The notes: generated from the sequence alone by a model not told the origin. DNA of 64,000 nt from Lota lota (GCA_026745465.1 JACYXH010000826.1:3524792-3588791), one strand, 5' to 3'. Positions 1 through 13,065 are shown, numbered from the stretch's first letter. A program made the numbers and translations.

Positions 1-2186
1 TTGTACGAGTATGAACCTCTGCCACCCACCCAAATACAGGTGATTTATTTGGCAGTTGGGATAGTCACCTACCTTTTATGGTTACATTTGGTGGCTAGAT
101 ATATCAATGCCACATGTGTGACTTAAAGTACACTTCATTATTAGATGCTGCAGTTGTTTATCAGCAAAAACAAATTCCCATATTTTCATGGTGAACTTTC
201 TTAGTGACTTAGTGGTTTCACATTACAGACCCTGGCAGAACTGATCTTTTTTGTCCAGGTTTATTCCATTGTTTTGTCCTTTGCGTCTTGTTTTTTCGCT
301 TCAGGGTGGTTTTCTGATACCAGTGCCCTATTTTCTTTGCTGCGTGATAGCATAACAAACCCCTGATCAGGCTACTGCAGGTCTTTTATTTTAAACTATT
401 CATACCAAGTCACTTAACCGTTATCATTTGTTTAAGGTACTCTTTGGCAGTTTATTTCTTTTATTTTGCAGGTCTTGTGTGAAGGCAGAAATGGCTACCT
501 TTTACCAGAAAACGGAACCCGGCAATTTTACAGCATTTATACGTGAAAGGGGCTCATGTGACAATGTAATGAGCATTGATTGGGTTGCTTTTAAATTCTT
601 AGGCATAAGCCTTTTCATGATACGTCTATGTCAAATTCCATTAGATCATCCAGATGGAACATTATTCATTCATATCATCTAGTGCTACTCGATTGATTTG
701 ACCGCACATTTGGCATACATCACACATTTTAATTATTGTGCCAAGTCAAACTTTTACTAATCAAATGAATCAATCAAACTATAAGTCATTTTCTTTGCCA
801 TTGTTGTTTTAGTTTTGTTTAATTCCTCCACCACAACGAAGAGTGTCTATCACGTCCCCCGATCTCTGATCCATTAAGGTCATGACCAAATATGGATGTT
901 GGGATAAACCTCATAGTAACAGGCATTTGATAGGCTGTGAATATCTTTTTTCAGACATATGTGATTTCGGTGACTAAGGGCGCCCAGTGCAAACCTTTTT
1001 CATTTGAGCAACTATGGTTGGTTTAATTACACCCAATTGCTCATTGTGCTGTTACATTTGGTTGGGTACAATACTAATAAACTGTAAAGATGATTATACC
1101 ACGGCCTGGTAGGTGGTTGAACACCACTGTGTTAGAGGATCCTACCAGCAGATTAAGTCCCCAGATGACTTGGTGCGTCTTTGGGGGTCTGCATGTGGTG
1201 AATTTAAAAGCAGTTTGTGTGGGGCCTTGAGTTCTCTATGTGTGTGTGCGTGCATTATCATGCATGTGAGCACCTCTCTGCTCTGACATCCACCCCAGTC
1301 CCTGGCAGCCTGACAACCGGGTTGTAGTTCTCCAACTCCTTCCGCTGGCCACCAGCTGCTCTGGGCTCTCCACGTAGCATGCAGCAGTCCTTACCGTCTT
1401 TATTATAATGAACTTTGAGCCCCTGCTGGTGTGCAGTCAAACACTCGAGGCAACCACTCCCAAATAGCCCCCCCCTATGCTGGCATCTAGGTCACAGATG
1501 AGAATAACCAATAGGCTATGAACAATAATGGTAATTGTAATGGTCTTATTATTAGGTATTTCATATAGGAGAGTTGGTTCGTGAGGAAAGAGATGTCGAG
1601 GCACTGGTGGTTTACAACTTATCTGAAGTTAGTGAATCCGTTCAAATAAATGAACACAGATGGATGGTACGTGACAAAGGACATTTTCACATCTAATAAA
1701 TGGGTGCGACCAAATTTGTTAGGGTGCCACCAAATGAAAAAGTTAGTTGCACCAATGCCACCAGTAGAAAATGCTAGTCTTGAGCCCTGCACGTAACGAC
1801 TAATCAGCCATCGTCCACACAACCTCTGTGACCTTTGGCATGTTCACTGGACAGATGGCCTTCCATTTCCATTCATGTGTAGTTAAATTAATGTGTGTTT
1901 CGTCTCTTCATTCAAACATTTGGCTGCGTATTGTGGTTCTATCAGCCTCCATTAACATTCATCAAAAGTTTAATCAGGGTCAAATGTATCCGTCTGTTTT
2001 CCCTTCCTCAGCTCCTTCATCCTGTTTCTGAATATTAACTGACTGGTCAGCATTATTTAGTTACCTACGTTGAAAGAACACAATTTCCTCCACAGGACCA
2101 TGTGGACATTTTGTAGCAACTTTGTGATACTTTTTTAGTAACGTCGTTGTGTATGAACTTTATAATGAACGTTGTATATGAAATAC
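1..2186. other. Non-coding upstream stretch
   Basis: AT-rich DNA with no exon that I can support. Open frames here are short and resemble no known family. It may hold 5' untranslated exons or the promoter of plekhf2, because the coding exon of that gene starts after a splice acceptor, but no first exon can be placed from sequence alone. Confidence 0.5.
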
Positions 2187-2462
2187 ACCACACACCGTAG
2201 CGATATACTGAGAAGCTTAACCCTCACTCGGACATGGACATCAAAATAAATCGCTGCTCAGAATGAGCTGCACACATACCGTAGTGTTATACCGTAGTTG
2301 TCCGCGAAGCCTAACTCTCCCACGGACATGATCATCAAAATCAACAGCTGTTCATAACGAGCTCCACACATCACACACACCGTGGCATTATACTTTAAAT
2401 GTCTGAGAAGCTTAACCCTCTCTCGGACGCCACATACAACTGCTGTCCAGAATTGTTTTAAA
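2187..2462. repeat. Degenerate tandem repeat, about three units of 85-95 bp
   Basis: Three successive blocks each carry the same order of words: CACAC..CCGT(A/G)G, then TATAC, then GAAGC(T/C)TAAC(C/T)CT, then CGGAC, then a GCTG-type ending (near 2190, 2275 and 2370). The units have diverged considerably, so the array is old. Function unknown. Confidence 0.6.
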
Positions 2463-3599
2463 CGTTGACTACAAGATATATGCGCGTTGTCAACGCGCAA
2501 ACAAAGTGTTGTCTGTGCGTATACAACATGTAGTTAACGTGTAAAAAAATATTTTTACACCACTCAACGTCAATTTTACTGTTTGGCTTTTTATACCAGA
2601 CAGAGCACTACACGTCCACACACACCTCGCCTCCGGTGTCCCTTGTTCGTGACGTCGAAGAGTATACTAACAGGCACTTCGGCGTCACGAAAATACCATT
2701 TAATGCGATCAAGACACTACGTTCACATAGTGTTTTGGGGAGACTGGCAAAAACATAGAATTGTATTATGTTTTTGCTAAATTAGGGTCTTATTTCAGTA
2801 ACGGTGATAAAATGGCATAGGTTACTACGTTGGCAATCATATTAAGACATATTGCCACATTTATGGGAACACAACCAATTTATTCCAGCAGCACCTGTGA
2901 CAGACACATGCAGGTGTGTGTAGCACCAAGAGGTGCAGATGCCAGCTAAATCCTGCAAAAAAGCTTGGTAGCAGCATTTTCAACAGTCCTTATGAGAAGA
3001 AAGGGCCCTGGTGGCAGGCGATCACAGATGCAGTGACCTATTCCATCACAAAAGATATGGTCCCCATTTATACAGTAGAATAAAGGAGTTAAATAAGATG
3101 CTGCAAACGATGGACCATATATCTTGATCTTTTTATTTTGTTTAGAGAAAAACTGAAAACAATCAAGGTTTAAATCGAAAATTGTCTGCTAGTTTGAAAA
3201 AAATCTAGATTAAATTTTTAGGGCAAATCGCCCAGCTCTACTTCCAGTAGGTTAATGCAACAGCACAACAATTGAAAATCCAGTGGATACTAGGGAAAGA
3301 GAGGGCCAGTATTAAACTGCTGAAAGATCGCTGTTGGTTATAAATGTGTTTAGCATTGAAATGCCCCCTGTGAAGCTGAAGCAAGGTTTTCAGTGTGGTG
3401 GTTGTTCACAGCAGCAGCCTAATGGATTTTTCAGCTGAGAAAGCTAATGTCTCTCTCTCGCTCTCTCCCCATTCTATTCTATCCAAACTTTCTTCATTCT
3501 CCTTTCGTCCTGTTCATTCCTTCTCTCATTTCCTATTCTCCGATGCTCAATTATTTTCTCCTTCCGTCCATCCCCTCTATTTGCTCTAACTCCACCCTC

Positions 3600-3627
3600 T
3601 CTCTCTCCCCCTCCATCCCTCCACCAG
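3600..3627 (+). promoter_or_regulatory. Splice acceptor before the plekhf2 coding exon
   Basis: A long CT-rich tract (from about 3450, densest at 3590-3625) ends in CCACCAG at 3627, 11 bases before the ATG at 3639. This is a textbook 3' splice site. It implies one or more 5' untranslated exons upstream and argues against using the in-frame ATG at 3447, which would translate the polypyrimidine tract. Confidence 0.7.
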
Positions 3628-3638
3628 GCGAGGTTACC

Positions 3639-4376
3639 ATGGTGGACCGGCTTGCCAACAGTGAGGCCAACTCCAAGCGGATCGGCGTGGTGGAGGGCTG
3701 CTTCGGTGCGGCCGGCCAGCCCCTGGCCATCCCCGGGCGCGTGCTGATCGGCGAGGGCGTCCTCACCAAGCTGTGCCGCAAGAGACCCAAGGCACGGCAG
3801 TTCTTCCTCTTCAACGACATCCTGGTGTATGGCAACATCGTCATCCAGAAGAAGAAGTACAACAAGCAGCACATCATCCCGCTGGAGAGCGTCACCATAG
3901 ACACGGTGCCAGACGAGGGCGACCTGCGCAACGGCTGGCTCATCAAGACCCCCACCAAGTCGTTCGCCGTGTACGCCGCCACCGCCACGGAGAAGTCAGA
4001 GTGGATGAATCACATCGCCAAGTGCGTCGCCGACCTGCTGACCAAGAGCGGCAAGTCGCCGACCGGGGAGCACGCGGCTGTCTGGGTGCCCGACTCGGAG
4101 GCCACGGTGTGCATGCGCTGCCTCAAGGTCAAGTTCACGCCCGTCAGTCGCCGCCACCATTGCAGGAAGTGCGGCTTTGTGGTGTGCGGGCCATGCTCGG
4201 ATAAGAAGTACCTGCTGCCCAGCCAGTCGTCCAAGCCGGTGCGCGTCTGTGAGTTCTGCTACGTCCATCTGACGTCGGTCGAAGGAGGCTACGCACATCG
4301 CTCCGACTCCTTCGGCCGGCATGGGTTCAACAGCAACCTGTCGGACGATGAGGACGAAGACGACAGCAGCGATTGA
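3639..4376 (+). CDS. plekhf2: Phafin-2, PH and FYVE domain protein
   Basis: Intact single-exon CDS of 245 residues (human PLEKHF2 is about 249), starting MVDRLANSEAN as in the family. A PH domain spans about residues 35-130 (IPGRVLIGEGVLTKLCRK to SEWMNHIAKCV). A FYVE zinc finger spans about 148-210 and shows all the defining parts: WVPD, the first Cys pair CMRC, RRHHCRKCG, CGPC and the RVCEFC end. An acidic/serine tail closes the protein (DDEDEDDSSD). By family knowledge, phafin-2 binds PI3P on early endosomes and acts in endosome fusion and cargo traffic. The start at 3639 follows an acceptor at 3627 and is conserved. The CDS is strongly GC-rich at third positions, unlike the AT-rich flanks. 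plekhf1 is the paralogue, but the N-terminus and acidic tail fit plekhf2. Confidence 0.96.
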   Translation: MVDRLANSEANSKRIGVVEGCFGAAGQPLAIPGRVLIGEGVLTKLCRKRPKARQFFLFNDILVYGNIVIQKKKYNKQHIIPLESVTIDTVPDEGDLRNGWLIKTPTKSFAVYAATATEKSEWMNHIAKCVADLLTKSGKSPTGEHAAVWVPDSEATVCMRCLKVKFTPVSRRHHCRKCGFVVCGPCSDKKYLLPSQSSKPVRVCEFCYVHLTSVEGGYAHRSDSFGRHGFNSNLSDDEDEDDSSD

Positions 4377-5700
4377 GGAAAGGTTGTACCTGGCGACCCC
4401 TGAACCCTAGCTTCGCCCCCAGCCCCCTGCTGTTCAGGAAGGAATGTTTTGTTGATTTATTTCACTTTAATTTTCTTTTCACAACCCTTGCCCAGAATCA
4501 TGCTTACCAGCTAGAGGTGAAACTTGAAAATGCAGCTTGTGACTGCATTTCGTCACCGTGCTTTGGTGGCCTTGCTTTTTAATTGCTGATGTCTTCCTAC
4601 CCTTGGAGTTTGAAAGGATTGACTGAAGACACACATGCACACACACCTCTTTCAGACCCTAAACCCATGTGTTCAGACGTCATTTCACAAGACAGTGGTG
4701 CTACTACATCTCCAGGCTACCCATTTTTGTCCCTGCTTATAATTGCATCCATGATTATTTCTATTCATTTTTGTTTTTCCATGATGGAAGTTACGCATGA
4801 AAAGGGCCCTAACCAGCTCAAGTATGAAACTGCTTTTATTTTTTGCAAATGTTTTGCAATTTCACAAGGCTTTTTTTGGGAGTACTTAACTTTAATCTTA
4901 CGCCCAGGATCGACCTTGCACTGCAGGTCCTGGCTTGCAGAACGCTTGTTGACTTCTGAGGGTTGTATCTGAGATTTCAATCTATGACTCAGTGTAGCTC
5001 TTTACAACCACATTTTGTGGTGTTAAGTAATGATGACCATATAGAAAATATGAGGTCTTCAATAAGGGTAATAACGGTCCAGGTAAGTCACAGTTCGGTT
5101 CGTTTCACTGTTTTTGGTCACGGTTTTTGGTTAGTTTCCGCACTAAAGGTTTTATTGGACTGTTTTAAACCCAGGGTAGGCTCACTATGGCATCAAATGC
5201 TCAGTTCCCTTTCCATGTCTCAACATGAATGTCTGCCCAAACATGAAAGAGTATATTTGGTACTTTACGTCTTCTACTGCAGAATATGTCTGTAAATGCT
5301 TTAAACACGCCCAAGCCTAGCAATTTCATAACAGTTTTTGATGGGAACCGTTTCACCCCTACTTTTCACAGTTTTGGTCTTTCAAATTGGGTCAAAAATC
5401 ATGCCATGTATTATATTGTATACTCCATTCTACTTTCTAGGGAAAAGCAAATATCAGCAACCCATCCCCATTTATTTCCAATTTAGTTTGGGAGGGGCAA
5501 GATAGTGGGAATGGTCAGAGAGGGTTCGTTGAGAGAATGAGATGATGAAAACTGCTTATCTGTCCCGTGTGGGTATGTGTTATCGATAACTAGTTCCGTT
5601 GAAATCACCAAACCTTAATTTTCCCGGTCAATTCAAGTCTCAGCTTGAACTTGAGCTCGTGTTATGTTTGCAGCACCGAACCGCAGTGGAAATAAATAGT
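4377..5700 (+). other. Probable plekhf2 3' UTR
   Basis: No reading frame of note follows the stop codon. The first AATAAA on this strand that I noted lies at 5691-5696 and another at 6633-6638; either could end the transcript. The extent is inference only. Confidence 0.4.
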
Positions 5701-6052
5701 CACTGTAGCATTGGCTAAAGCAACTCTGTGTTGTGCTAATTAGCACTTTAACATTGAGATGGTTGGTTCCAAAAACCTTTGAAAATCTCAGGAAGTGGAA
5801 CATTCCAGTTTCTCAGTGTTACACACAAGCTAGTTTCTATGGGAATCTTCTGGCCCCCAGAGACTCTGCTGCTGTCACTCATCCCCAGTAATGAGCTTTT
5901 CTCTGGCCTGAACTATTATCCAGTGCCTTAAGCGTGATCCTTTTTTTCATGACACCCATTGTGGCAGAGGTGTTATAACCCAAGGGACGTGTGGATCAGT
6001 ATCTTATTAGGTGTCTGTTTAGACATTGAGCAGAATTCAGATGCTTTGGAAA

Positions 6053-6070
6053 CCCCCCCCCCCCCCCCCC
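6053..6070. repeat. Poly-C run (18 C)
   Basis: Uninterrupted C homopolymer, prone to slippage and to sequencing error in length. Confidence 0.9.
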
Positions 6071-7670
6071 ATTTCACAAGACAGAAAACCATTGAATGGG
6101 CTTCCATTGTGGCATGCCTCACTCTTTTTCACATTTTGTCAGGCAACAATGAGTCATAAAGAAAGCGTTGTTGCTAAATGATTGTGCAATTCCATCGGTG
6201 ATGGCTCCAATGAGACGATGGAATAATCAGGAATTCAACATATCGTCTTCCCTTTCACGCTATGTCACAGAAAAATAGCACCTGGGCCTTACTGATCCCC
6301 ACGCTGAGCAACAGGAAGTTACTCAAACCTACAGGAAGTCAGTTCCCCTCAGGGAAATCCTTAATTGTGTCACTTAATGCACCAGAGTGCATTGTCAAGT
6401 CACATGACGGCGCGTTACCCTGGTCATGTGATTATGCTGCAGAATTGGCAGGTAGTGAAAAGCTGCTTGGCCAGTGTAATGAACGATGTGTGTGCATGAT
6501 GCAAGTTGTCAGTCCTGCCTTTAGTTTCTCTTCCTGTTTTTCTACATTTAACCTTTTTAAATGTTTCGTTTAATCGTATAATAGGGGACAATAACCACCA
6601 CAAAGAGATTATTAGAATGTGCTTTGCCCTCTAATAAAACAGCTGACAGTGAAACAAAACTCTAAGGTTGTTGAGATTAATTTCACTGGCAAGAAGCAGT
6701 ATATCATAAGTACGTATGTGACCTGCAGCTCCAGATCCACAGTTCCAAACCCTAAACCACAGCTAAACAGTTTGCACCTATTTGTGTGTTTGTTACATTT
6801 GGTGGCTTTGTCATCCGCAATCTAAAGCGAGAGTAGTCATCTTTGAATGACATGCATTCAAAGATGATATATAGATATATTTTTGTATTTGCCTGACACA
6901 AATTTGGATACCCTGGGCATCACAGACCCCATGCTAAGTGTAAAATCAAATGTCACCTTCCTTGCTTTCTTTATGAAGATATAAAAAAGCATTTATTTCA
7001 CAGTCGAAACCTAATGCTTGTGCAACCAATTACTTACTTGACAGGTTGCTGAAACGGTCCACTATAAGACTGTTTAGCGTCTTCTGGTTATGTTCACTGT
7101 CCATTTAGTTCTAAATAAGTGGACCCAACTAGCTTAGTTATGCTTTCTCCGCCTGCTAACAGTCACGTTCCCACAGGCGAAAAAAAAACGAAAAAAAGAA
7201 AAGGGATTCTAGTCTATTTCTGTACATATTTTGAAGATGATTTGATGTATACCGTGTAAAACCCGTGAAGGTGTTGCTCCGGCTGTACAGCAGCACCACA
7301 GGAGGTGACGAAGATTTTTGAATTAACATGGAAATCCACATTTGTAACAGAACTAAGCGGTTGTTTCATGGGACTGGTTGGCGCATATCTGCAAAGAGAA
7401 TGTTATACCTGTGAGTCTGCACGCAGCGCCTCACCGTCCAACGCATAAGCTCTGAATTGCACTTAACACGTTGGTCTTTGGCTCAGAGCTTTAAATGGCC
7501 GTTGAAACCAGGCCATCAGCTGAGAGCTTGTTTTGTTTTCCCTCTTCCTTTTGGTGTTAAACAATGATTTCTTTTTTTTCTTTCATCCTTAAAAATGTTT
7601 CGTATAGATTTGCGTTTGGGTTGTACTTGTACAGTATTAGTTATGTAATGACGCTGTCTCTAGCCCCTTG

Positions 7671-7697
7671 CCCCCCCCCCCCCCCCCCCCCCCCCCC
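7671..7697. repeat. Poly-C run (27 C)
   Basis: Uninterrupted C homopolymer. Further long C/G runs in the window lie at 19145-19165 (G), about 42300-42319 and about 52948-52966. Confidence 0.9.
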
Positions 7698-8176
7698 AAG
7701 ACAGGAAGTCCTCTGGGTTTATATGCACTTGACTTCCTGAATTACAGAGAGATTGTTTGTGTGCATGTGTGATGTCTTCTTATTTCAGAAACTCAAGTGA
7801 GGTAAAGTTTAATTGTATAGCCTTTGACCTCAGTCAAAAAGGGCTTCACAGGCCCAGACTGCCCCAAACCACAAACCCCTCTAAAGGGCAAAGGAAAAAC
7901 TCCACAAACCCCAGAGGTCTTTCCACGGGTCAGATCTGAAGAACCTTTCTACAAAGGTAAACACATTTGACTCTGGACTTTCATCCATTAATTGGAAGAT
8001 AAGGGTCACGTTGGCTGAGCTGATGCTCACCAATGCTGACCATTAAAACAGACTCCCCAGACAAGTGGATGAAGCTCCCAGTTATAGATCCCAGCCACTA
8101 GGTCAGCATTAACCCAGGTAGAGGGTGCTTGTCGTGGGCTGTCCTCACCACATCCCCCCATGATGATTCAATCAGT

Positions 8177-8288
8177 AAAGGACCCCTATTTTACCACCAA
8201 GTGATAACAAAATCGATCCATTTTGACATCAGAAGTGGGCGTGTCTAGCCAGATGTAAAATAGAATAGATGTAAAATAGGGGCTCTTT
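8177..8288. repeat. MITE-like fold-back
   Basis: About 112 bp bounded by inverted 18-mers: AAAGGACCCCTATTTTAC on the left and GTAAAATAGGGGCTCTTT on the right, with two mismatches. The word GTAAAATAGGGG recurs just inside the right arm's neighbourhood and again near 26530, so this looks like a dispersed short element. The family is unknown to me. Confidence 0.45.
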
Positions 8289-11200
8289 CAATGTGATAGT
8301 GTTTGTATCTGTTATCTGAGTGGCTGTTTAAGACCATGGGCCAATTAAACAATAGGCAGCTGGGGCTAGACTAAATTGACAGACAAGTTCTGCTTGTGAC
8401 CAACTTCGAATTGTAGAGCAAAGATAATTTTTGAGGGACTATAATGAAATTCAGGTAACTCATCTGATGAATGAATTCTGGATTTCTATATGCACCCTCA
8501 TCTGCTTCTTGGTGGTGTATTTTTATTTCCATAAAATATTTTCTATTTGTTGGTTTGATTGGAAGGTGTTTATTTTTGCATTGGAATTCTTTATTTTAAA
8601 CAAAAAGGGCTTCAATTTGAATGTAATCCAGTGTGTCATTGTTAGATAAAAATCTTGACAATTTTAAATAAAAGAAAATTGAAATATATATCTGTGTATA
8701 AAATAAAATAAATATATCTAGGGTCATTTATAATACATTTTTTCTTGTAATTCTATGGTCACTCCCAACTTTTCTGCCGTGTAATCGAACTTCACCTTTC
8801 CCTGACAAAACAATGTTTTGTCAGTCTTGCCGCTTTGGCACAATGAAGGGATTATTACAGAAACAATGAGGCTGAGGTGAGAGATTCAAGCCTTATTGGA
8901 ATAAAACAAAGCAGCCGGCTGTAATGGTCGCCTCAAAAGAATAAGATCCTGATTTATCCAGAAAGAAATATTAAAATACAATGATAAAACCCACCCATAA
9001 CAATCCCTTATTTAAACTTTTTTTTTTTTTTATGTGGCATATTCTCCTGGCAAAAAACATCAGGTGAAAAGGGAAGTTGGGGGAAGAATATCTACATTGG
9101 AAAAAGCTTGTGAAGGAATCCATTCAGATTAGTTAATGCACTTTACAATTCTGTACAAGCTACTAGCTTCTACCATGATGAAGACTGCAATTCTTCAGCC
9201 AAAAGAAAAGAAGAAACGGCATCTGTGGCTGACTGTCGCAGGCTTGTAATAATTAAACCCGGCCGATAATATAATTGGACCCAAATTAAATGATTGGATG
9301 GCGTACCTTTATGTCTACCTACCTACCCGGCTACCTGCGCGCCCTCTGTCCGTGCATTCTGGCGCATGACCGGAGTCTTTCCCAATAAGGGAGGCATACC
9401 CAGAGCCCTGGGCAGACCTTTAAATCAGCAGCTGTGAGAATTGAAAGGATATTTTTTTTAATGTTTTATTGAAAGTACATTTGTACATATCTCTCAAGTA
9501 AGAGGGGTACCATCATCTTTATGAGTGACGGATAAAGCTTCAAGGTGATTGTTGGCGAGTGGTGCTCAAGTAGATAATGAGATATAATGTCGCCAATCAT
9601 CTCTATTATAACAAAAGTACACTGAATGACATTTTTCTCAATCGCATTTCAGTGATTGAATCACCAACCAAAGTGATGGTCACAGACAAAGATGTGAATA
9701 GAATAAAATCCACAGAACAAAGGGTTGCTAGTTTGAACCGTTTAGGTTGTTAAATGTTGCTCTCCTCTTGATGCAAGATGAAGGTGGGTGTATCATCACC
9801 TAGCCCAGTGGTGCTAGCTTGGCATCAGCTACATGCCTACAGGTTGGCAGGTATTCTTGCTCATCCATTACCTGTATCTGTATTCACTGAAAGACGTTTA
9901 GGATAAAAGATTATCTTAAAACAACAAAATCACTGTTAAATTATAATAGTAATATTATTATTTGATAAATAACATGTTAATTGTCCCTGGCAGTTGAGAG
10001 CAATGGTGAAAAAACATCAGTTTTTTAATGAATAATTTATAAAAATGTAATAGATAGTATAGTAGTTTGTTTTCAAGTATATAATATTTTTATATATAAT
10101 AGTTTCAAGTATGGATGCACACGTATCACACTATTATGACGACAAAGAGAGCATGTCCCATAATCTCTCAAAGGGAATTTCACTCTGTACTGACAACATA
10201 ATTATGTTTAGATTTGAGAGGCATGTCGTGTATAGCAACGTGGATAAATTATAAAAGAAAGGGCTTTTAACTTAACTATTGGCCATTCCAACAAGGGTCT
10301 CTATGATAACCACTCAACACACATCTTGAAAGGAGAAACCGTGCCATCTAATCAGAGAACATGACAGTTGATGGGTGAGATACATCCGTATGCACAGGCT
10401 GGCTGGGTTTCAGGATTATCAGTCGAATCACATTCTAACTGTGTTTCAACTTGGATTGAATGTCTAAATAAGATGGCTGGAATCACGCTTAGCCTTCAAT
10501 TGACTACTTTTCTAAAACAGGTATCTCAATGTTAAACAAATCTGTAAATCACGGACCGGATATGGAAATAAACAGCTCATGTTGTCACAGGAGAAAGAAA
10601 GACAACCTTTCTTGATTGTGAGAGAGAGACAACACTTCAGGCTATACTTTGTTTGGTGGGCCCTGGGTCTATCTAAAATCTGACTAGCTCAGTTCATATC
10701 AGGGGATAGTTGGCGAGGTGAATAGGAAACCTTGCTCTCTTCTGAGGTAGACTTGTTTGTAAAATGAAACAAATCCTTAAATATTAACTTAACCCTTTAT
10801 AATCCATAACTATTTTCAGCTGAATCAATCATTTGATGACTCGGCTTCTTGGTTCATGTGTTTTGTACCCAGGATTCTTTCGGTGTAGAAAGGTGAACGG
10901 GATGGTTGTCACCTTTGACCTTTGACCATCCTCAGGGTTTACAGGTGGCCCCATGAAAGAAAACCCACCATTTAGGTGTTAAGTTACCTTCGTTCCAATG
11001 GAATCAATGGAGTAAGCCAAATCAGGCATACTCTATATCATACGCTGTGGCACAACTAGACAATAGAGTATTATTTTAAAATGAGCTCAGTTGGATCTGT
11101 AGGTTTATTTTCTGCTCAGTTATTACAAAAAACCTTTTAACGCCAGAATATCTTAGTTCTTAAAAAGTGACCTGAAGGCGGAGCTTTATTTCTGACATTT

Positions 11201-11355
11201 ACACAGTGTGCTTTCTCTGGACTTAGTATATCCAGAGCACGCTGACAATGTCTGCCGTGCACTCTGAGGAGAACCTGAAGGGCTCGCTGGATATAGTCCA
11301 TCCATATTATGCTGTGTGTCGGCTATAGAGGGGGGCCCGCCTACAACGCCACATC

Positions 11356-11428
11356 AATCAAAGTAATTGCAGTTCCTTGTGTGCATTGAAGCACACGAGG
11401 AACTGCAATCAGAAGCTGTCTTTTGATT
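11356..11428. other. Near-perfect hairpin, pre-miRNA sized
   Basis: A 19-base arm at 11366-11384 (ATTGCAGTTCCTTGTGTGC) pairs with 11391-11409, with a single G-U type mismatch and a 6-base loop. Outer bases AATCAAAG (11356-11363) pair again with CTTTTGATT (11420-11428) across an internal loop. The size (73 nt) suits a pre-miRNA, but a small MITE or chance palindrome is possible. I recognise no known miRNA seed. Confidence 0.35.
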
Positions 11429-11635
11429 TGATCCTCTTAAACCTTTCCACATCAGAAAACACACACACATGCGTGTGTGTATATTTCAGATATTATATTT
11501 CATAATATTTCAGAAAAGAAGAAGTAAATGTTGAAATTATGAACCGCCCTCACCTCTTGTACTGCTATTCTTAAAATACCATAAAATGTTAGTAATAAAG
11601 CGTTATAAAAATATTATTTAAACATTATGTTATGC

Positions 11636-11795
11636 CTTTATGGACAGGACATTGAAGAGAGACAGGTAAGTGGGTTGAAAGAGAGAATGATATGTAGCAT
11701 AGGAACACAGGTAGGAATTTTACCTGGGTCACTACACTACTGTATTGCCTACATGCTCACTAGTGGCATGAGCTACCCAGCCACCCAAAGGTGTT
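11636..11795. repeat. Degraded interspersed repeat of a common teleost type
   Basis: The word order is ggacaggaca...gaagagagacaggtaag, then a methodical gap, then acctgggtcactacac...gagctacccagccaccc. This matches a widespread fish repeat that I know from many genomes, here clearly eroded. Called from memory of its pattern, without a library search. Confidence 0.4.
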
Positions 11796-12591
11796 ATTAT
11801 TGAATATTAAAAGTTACCGGATCGGGGTGACAGGCTGAAATTGTGTTTATGTTGTTGTTGGAACACATGTATCACGTTGCTATGGTGTCATTACAGTAGA
11901 TAATCCATCAGTATTAGCAGATGACTAGTCTCACAAATCAGACTTTAGTAGGACTGTTGGGGCCACCATTAACAGTGGACACACTGAATATCAATGCAGC
12001 TCTTTAACCAAATTGATGCCTTCAGAAATATGTTGACTGAAGTGATTCAGCAGATGTTTTTTTTTTTATCAGATGTGATCAGCCTTCTCTGACAGTCCCA
12101 GCAACATTTACTTTTTTGAACAGTTCATAGTTGCTGTTATGAATAAGGAATAGGGCCCAATGGTGAAAGGCTTCTCTCTAGTGTGTCGTCGTATTTATGA
12201 TGCAGTTGAAATCACCTCTAGGATACCACCATGCTAACAACCAAAACAAACATGCAACAAGATCAACTGAATTATTCGGTTTGGTCTAAAGTGCAGGTTT
12301 TCTCAGGTGTCCATCCAGTGTGTATCCAAGGCTCAGGCTGAAGAGGAGCTCGACCGTCTGAATATTTTATTCTCTCCTTGAATGTTTGCCCTTCCCTTAA
12401 GGACTCAATACCATCCGCGTGGTTAAGCCTGGGCGTCTGAGGCTTCAAATGTTTAATGAATAGCTCCGTATCTGGTCATCTCTCATTTCGATCATGCATC
12501 GAAGCTCTCGAGAATAGCATGCAAGTCTTTTTTGGGTCATTTGTGTGTCAATCAAGCAGCATCTACTACACTCGCATTTTGTGTGAGCGTT

Positions 12592-12594
<3 letters not shown>

Positions 12595-12667
<73 letters not shown>
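12595..12667. repeat. (GA)n microsatellite
   Basis: About 36 uninterrupted GA units, followed from 12718 to about 12768 by interrupted (TG)n. Confidence 0.95.
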
Positions 12668-12668
<1 letters not shown>

Positions 12669-13065
12669 ATGGGTTACAGGGCTTCTCATTGCTTTACACT
12701 GCATTAACTACATCTGAGTGTGTGTGTGTGTGTTTGTGTGCATACAGTGTGTGCGTGTGTGTGTGTGGTCACACCGTACACTATTAAAATCTGTGTTTAC
12801 GTCAAACAAAGCCTACTACACATTTCTGGCAATTACTTTACATACTCAACTGATATGTCATCTCCTTTGCTAAACATCACCGTAATCCTTAAATCCCATA
12901 TCAAGGCGATTACTTCCTTGATGTGCTAATGCACCAAGAAAATAAAGTTCACTTTATTAAAAAAAAGACTAGAACTAGAAAACCAATTAAATATAATGAT
13001 GAACCAAGGCTGTAATTAAAATAACACCCATAACACCCACACCCCCTTTCTGGTGTCCTTGGGAA

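Larger units (their letters stand above)
5701..11355. other. Gene-free intergenic stretch
   Basis: No coding exon seen on either strand. Parts at about 8930-9440, 9560-9740 and 10130-10480 are non-repetitive, AT-rich with many ATTA/TAAT cores, and have the texture of vertebrate conserved non-coding elements. This is an impression, not a measurement. Homopolymer C runs and a fold-back are listed separately. Confidence 0.35.

Noticed and set aside
3447-3638. Extended N-terminus for plekhf2 from an upstream in-frame ATG
   Set aside because: The extra residues are translated polypyrimidine tract before a splice acceptor; the conserved start MVDRLANSEAN is at 3639.
3474-4322. Long minus-strand and other-frame open readings over plekhf2
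   Set aside because: Shadows of a GC-rich real gene; no homology of their own.
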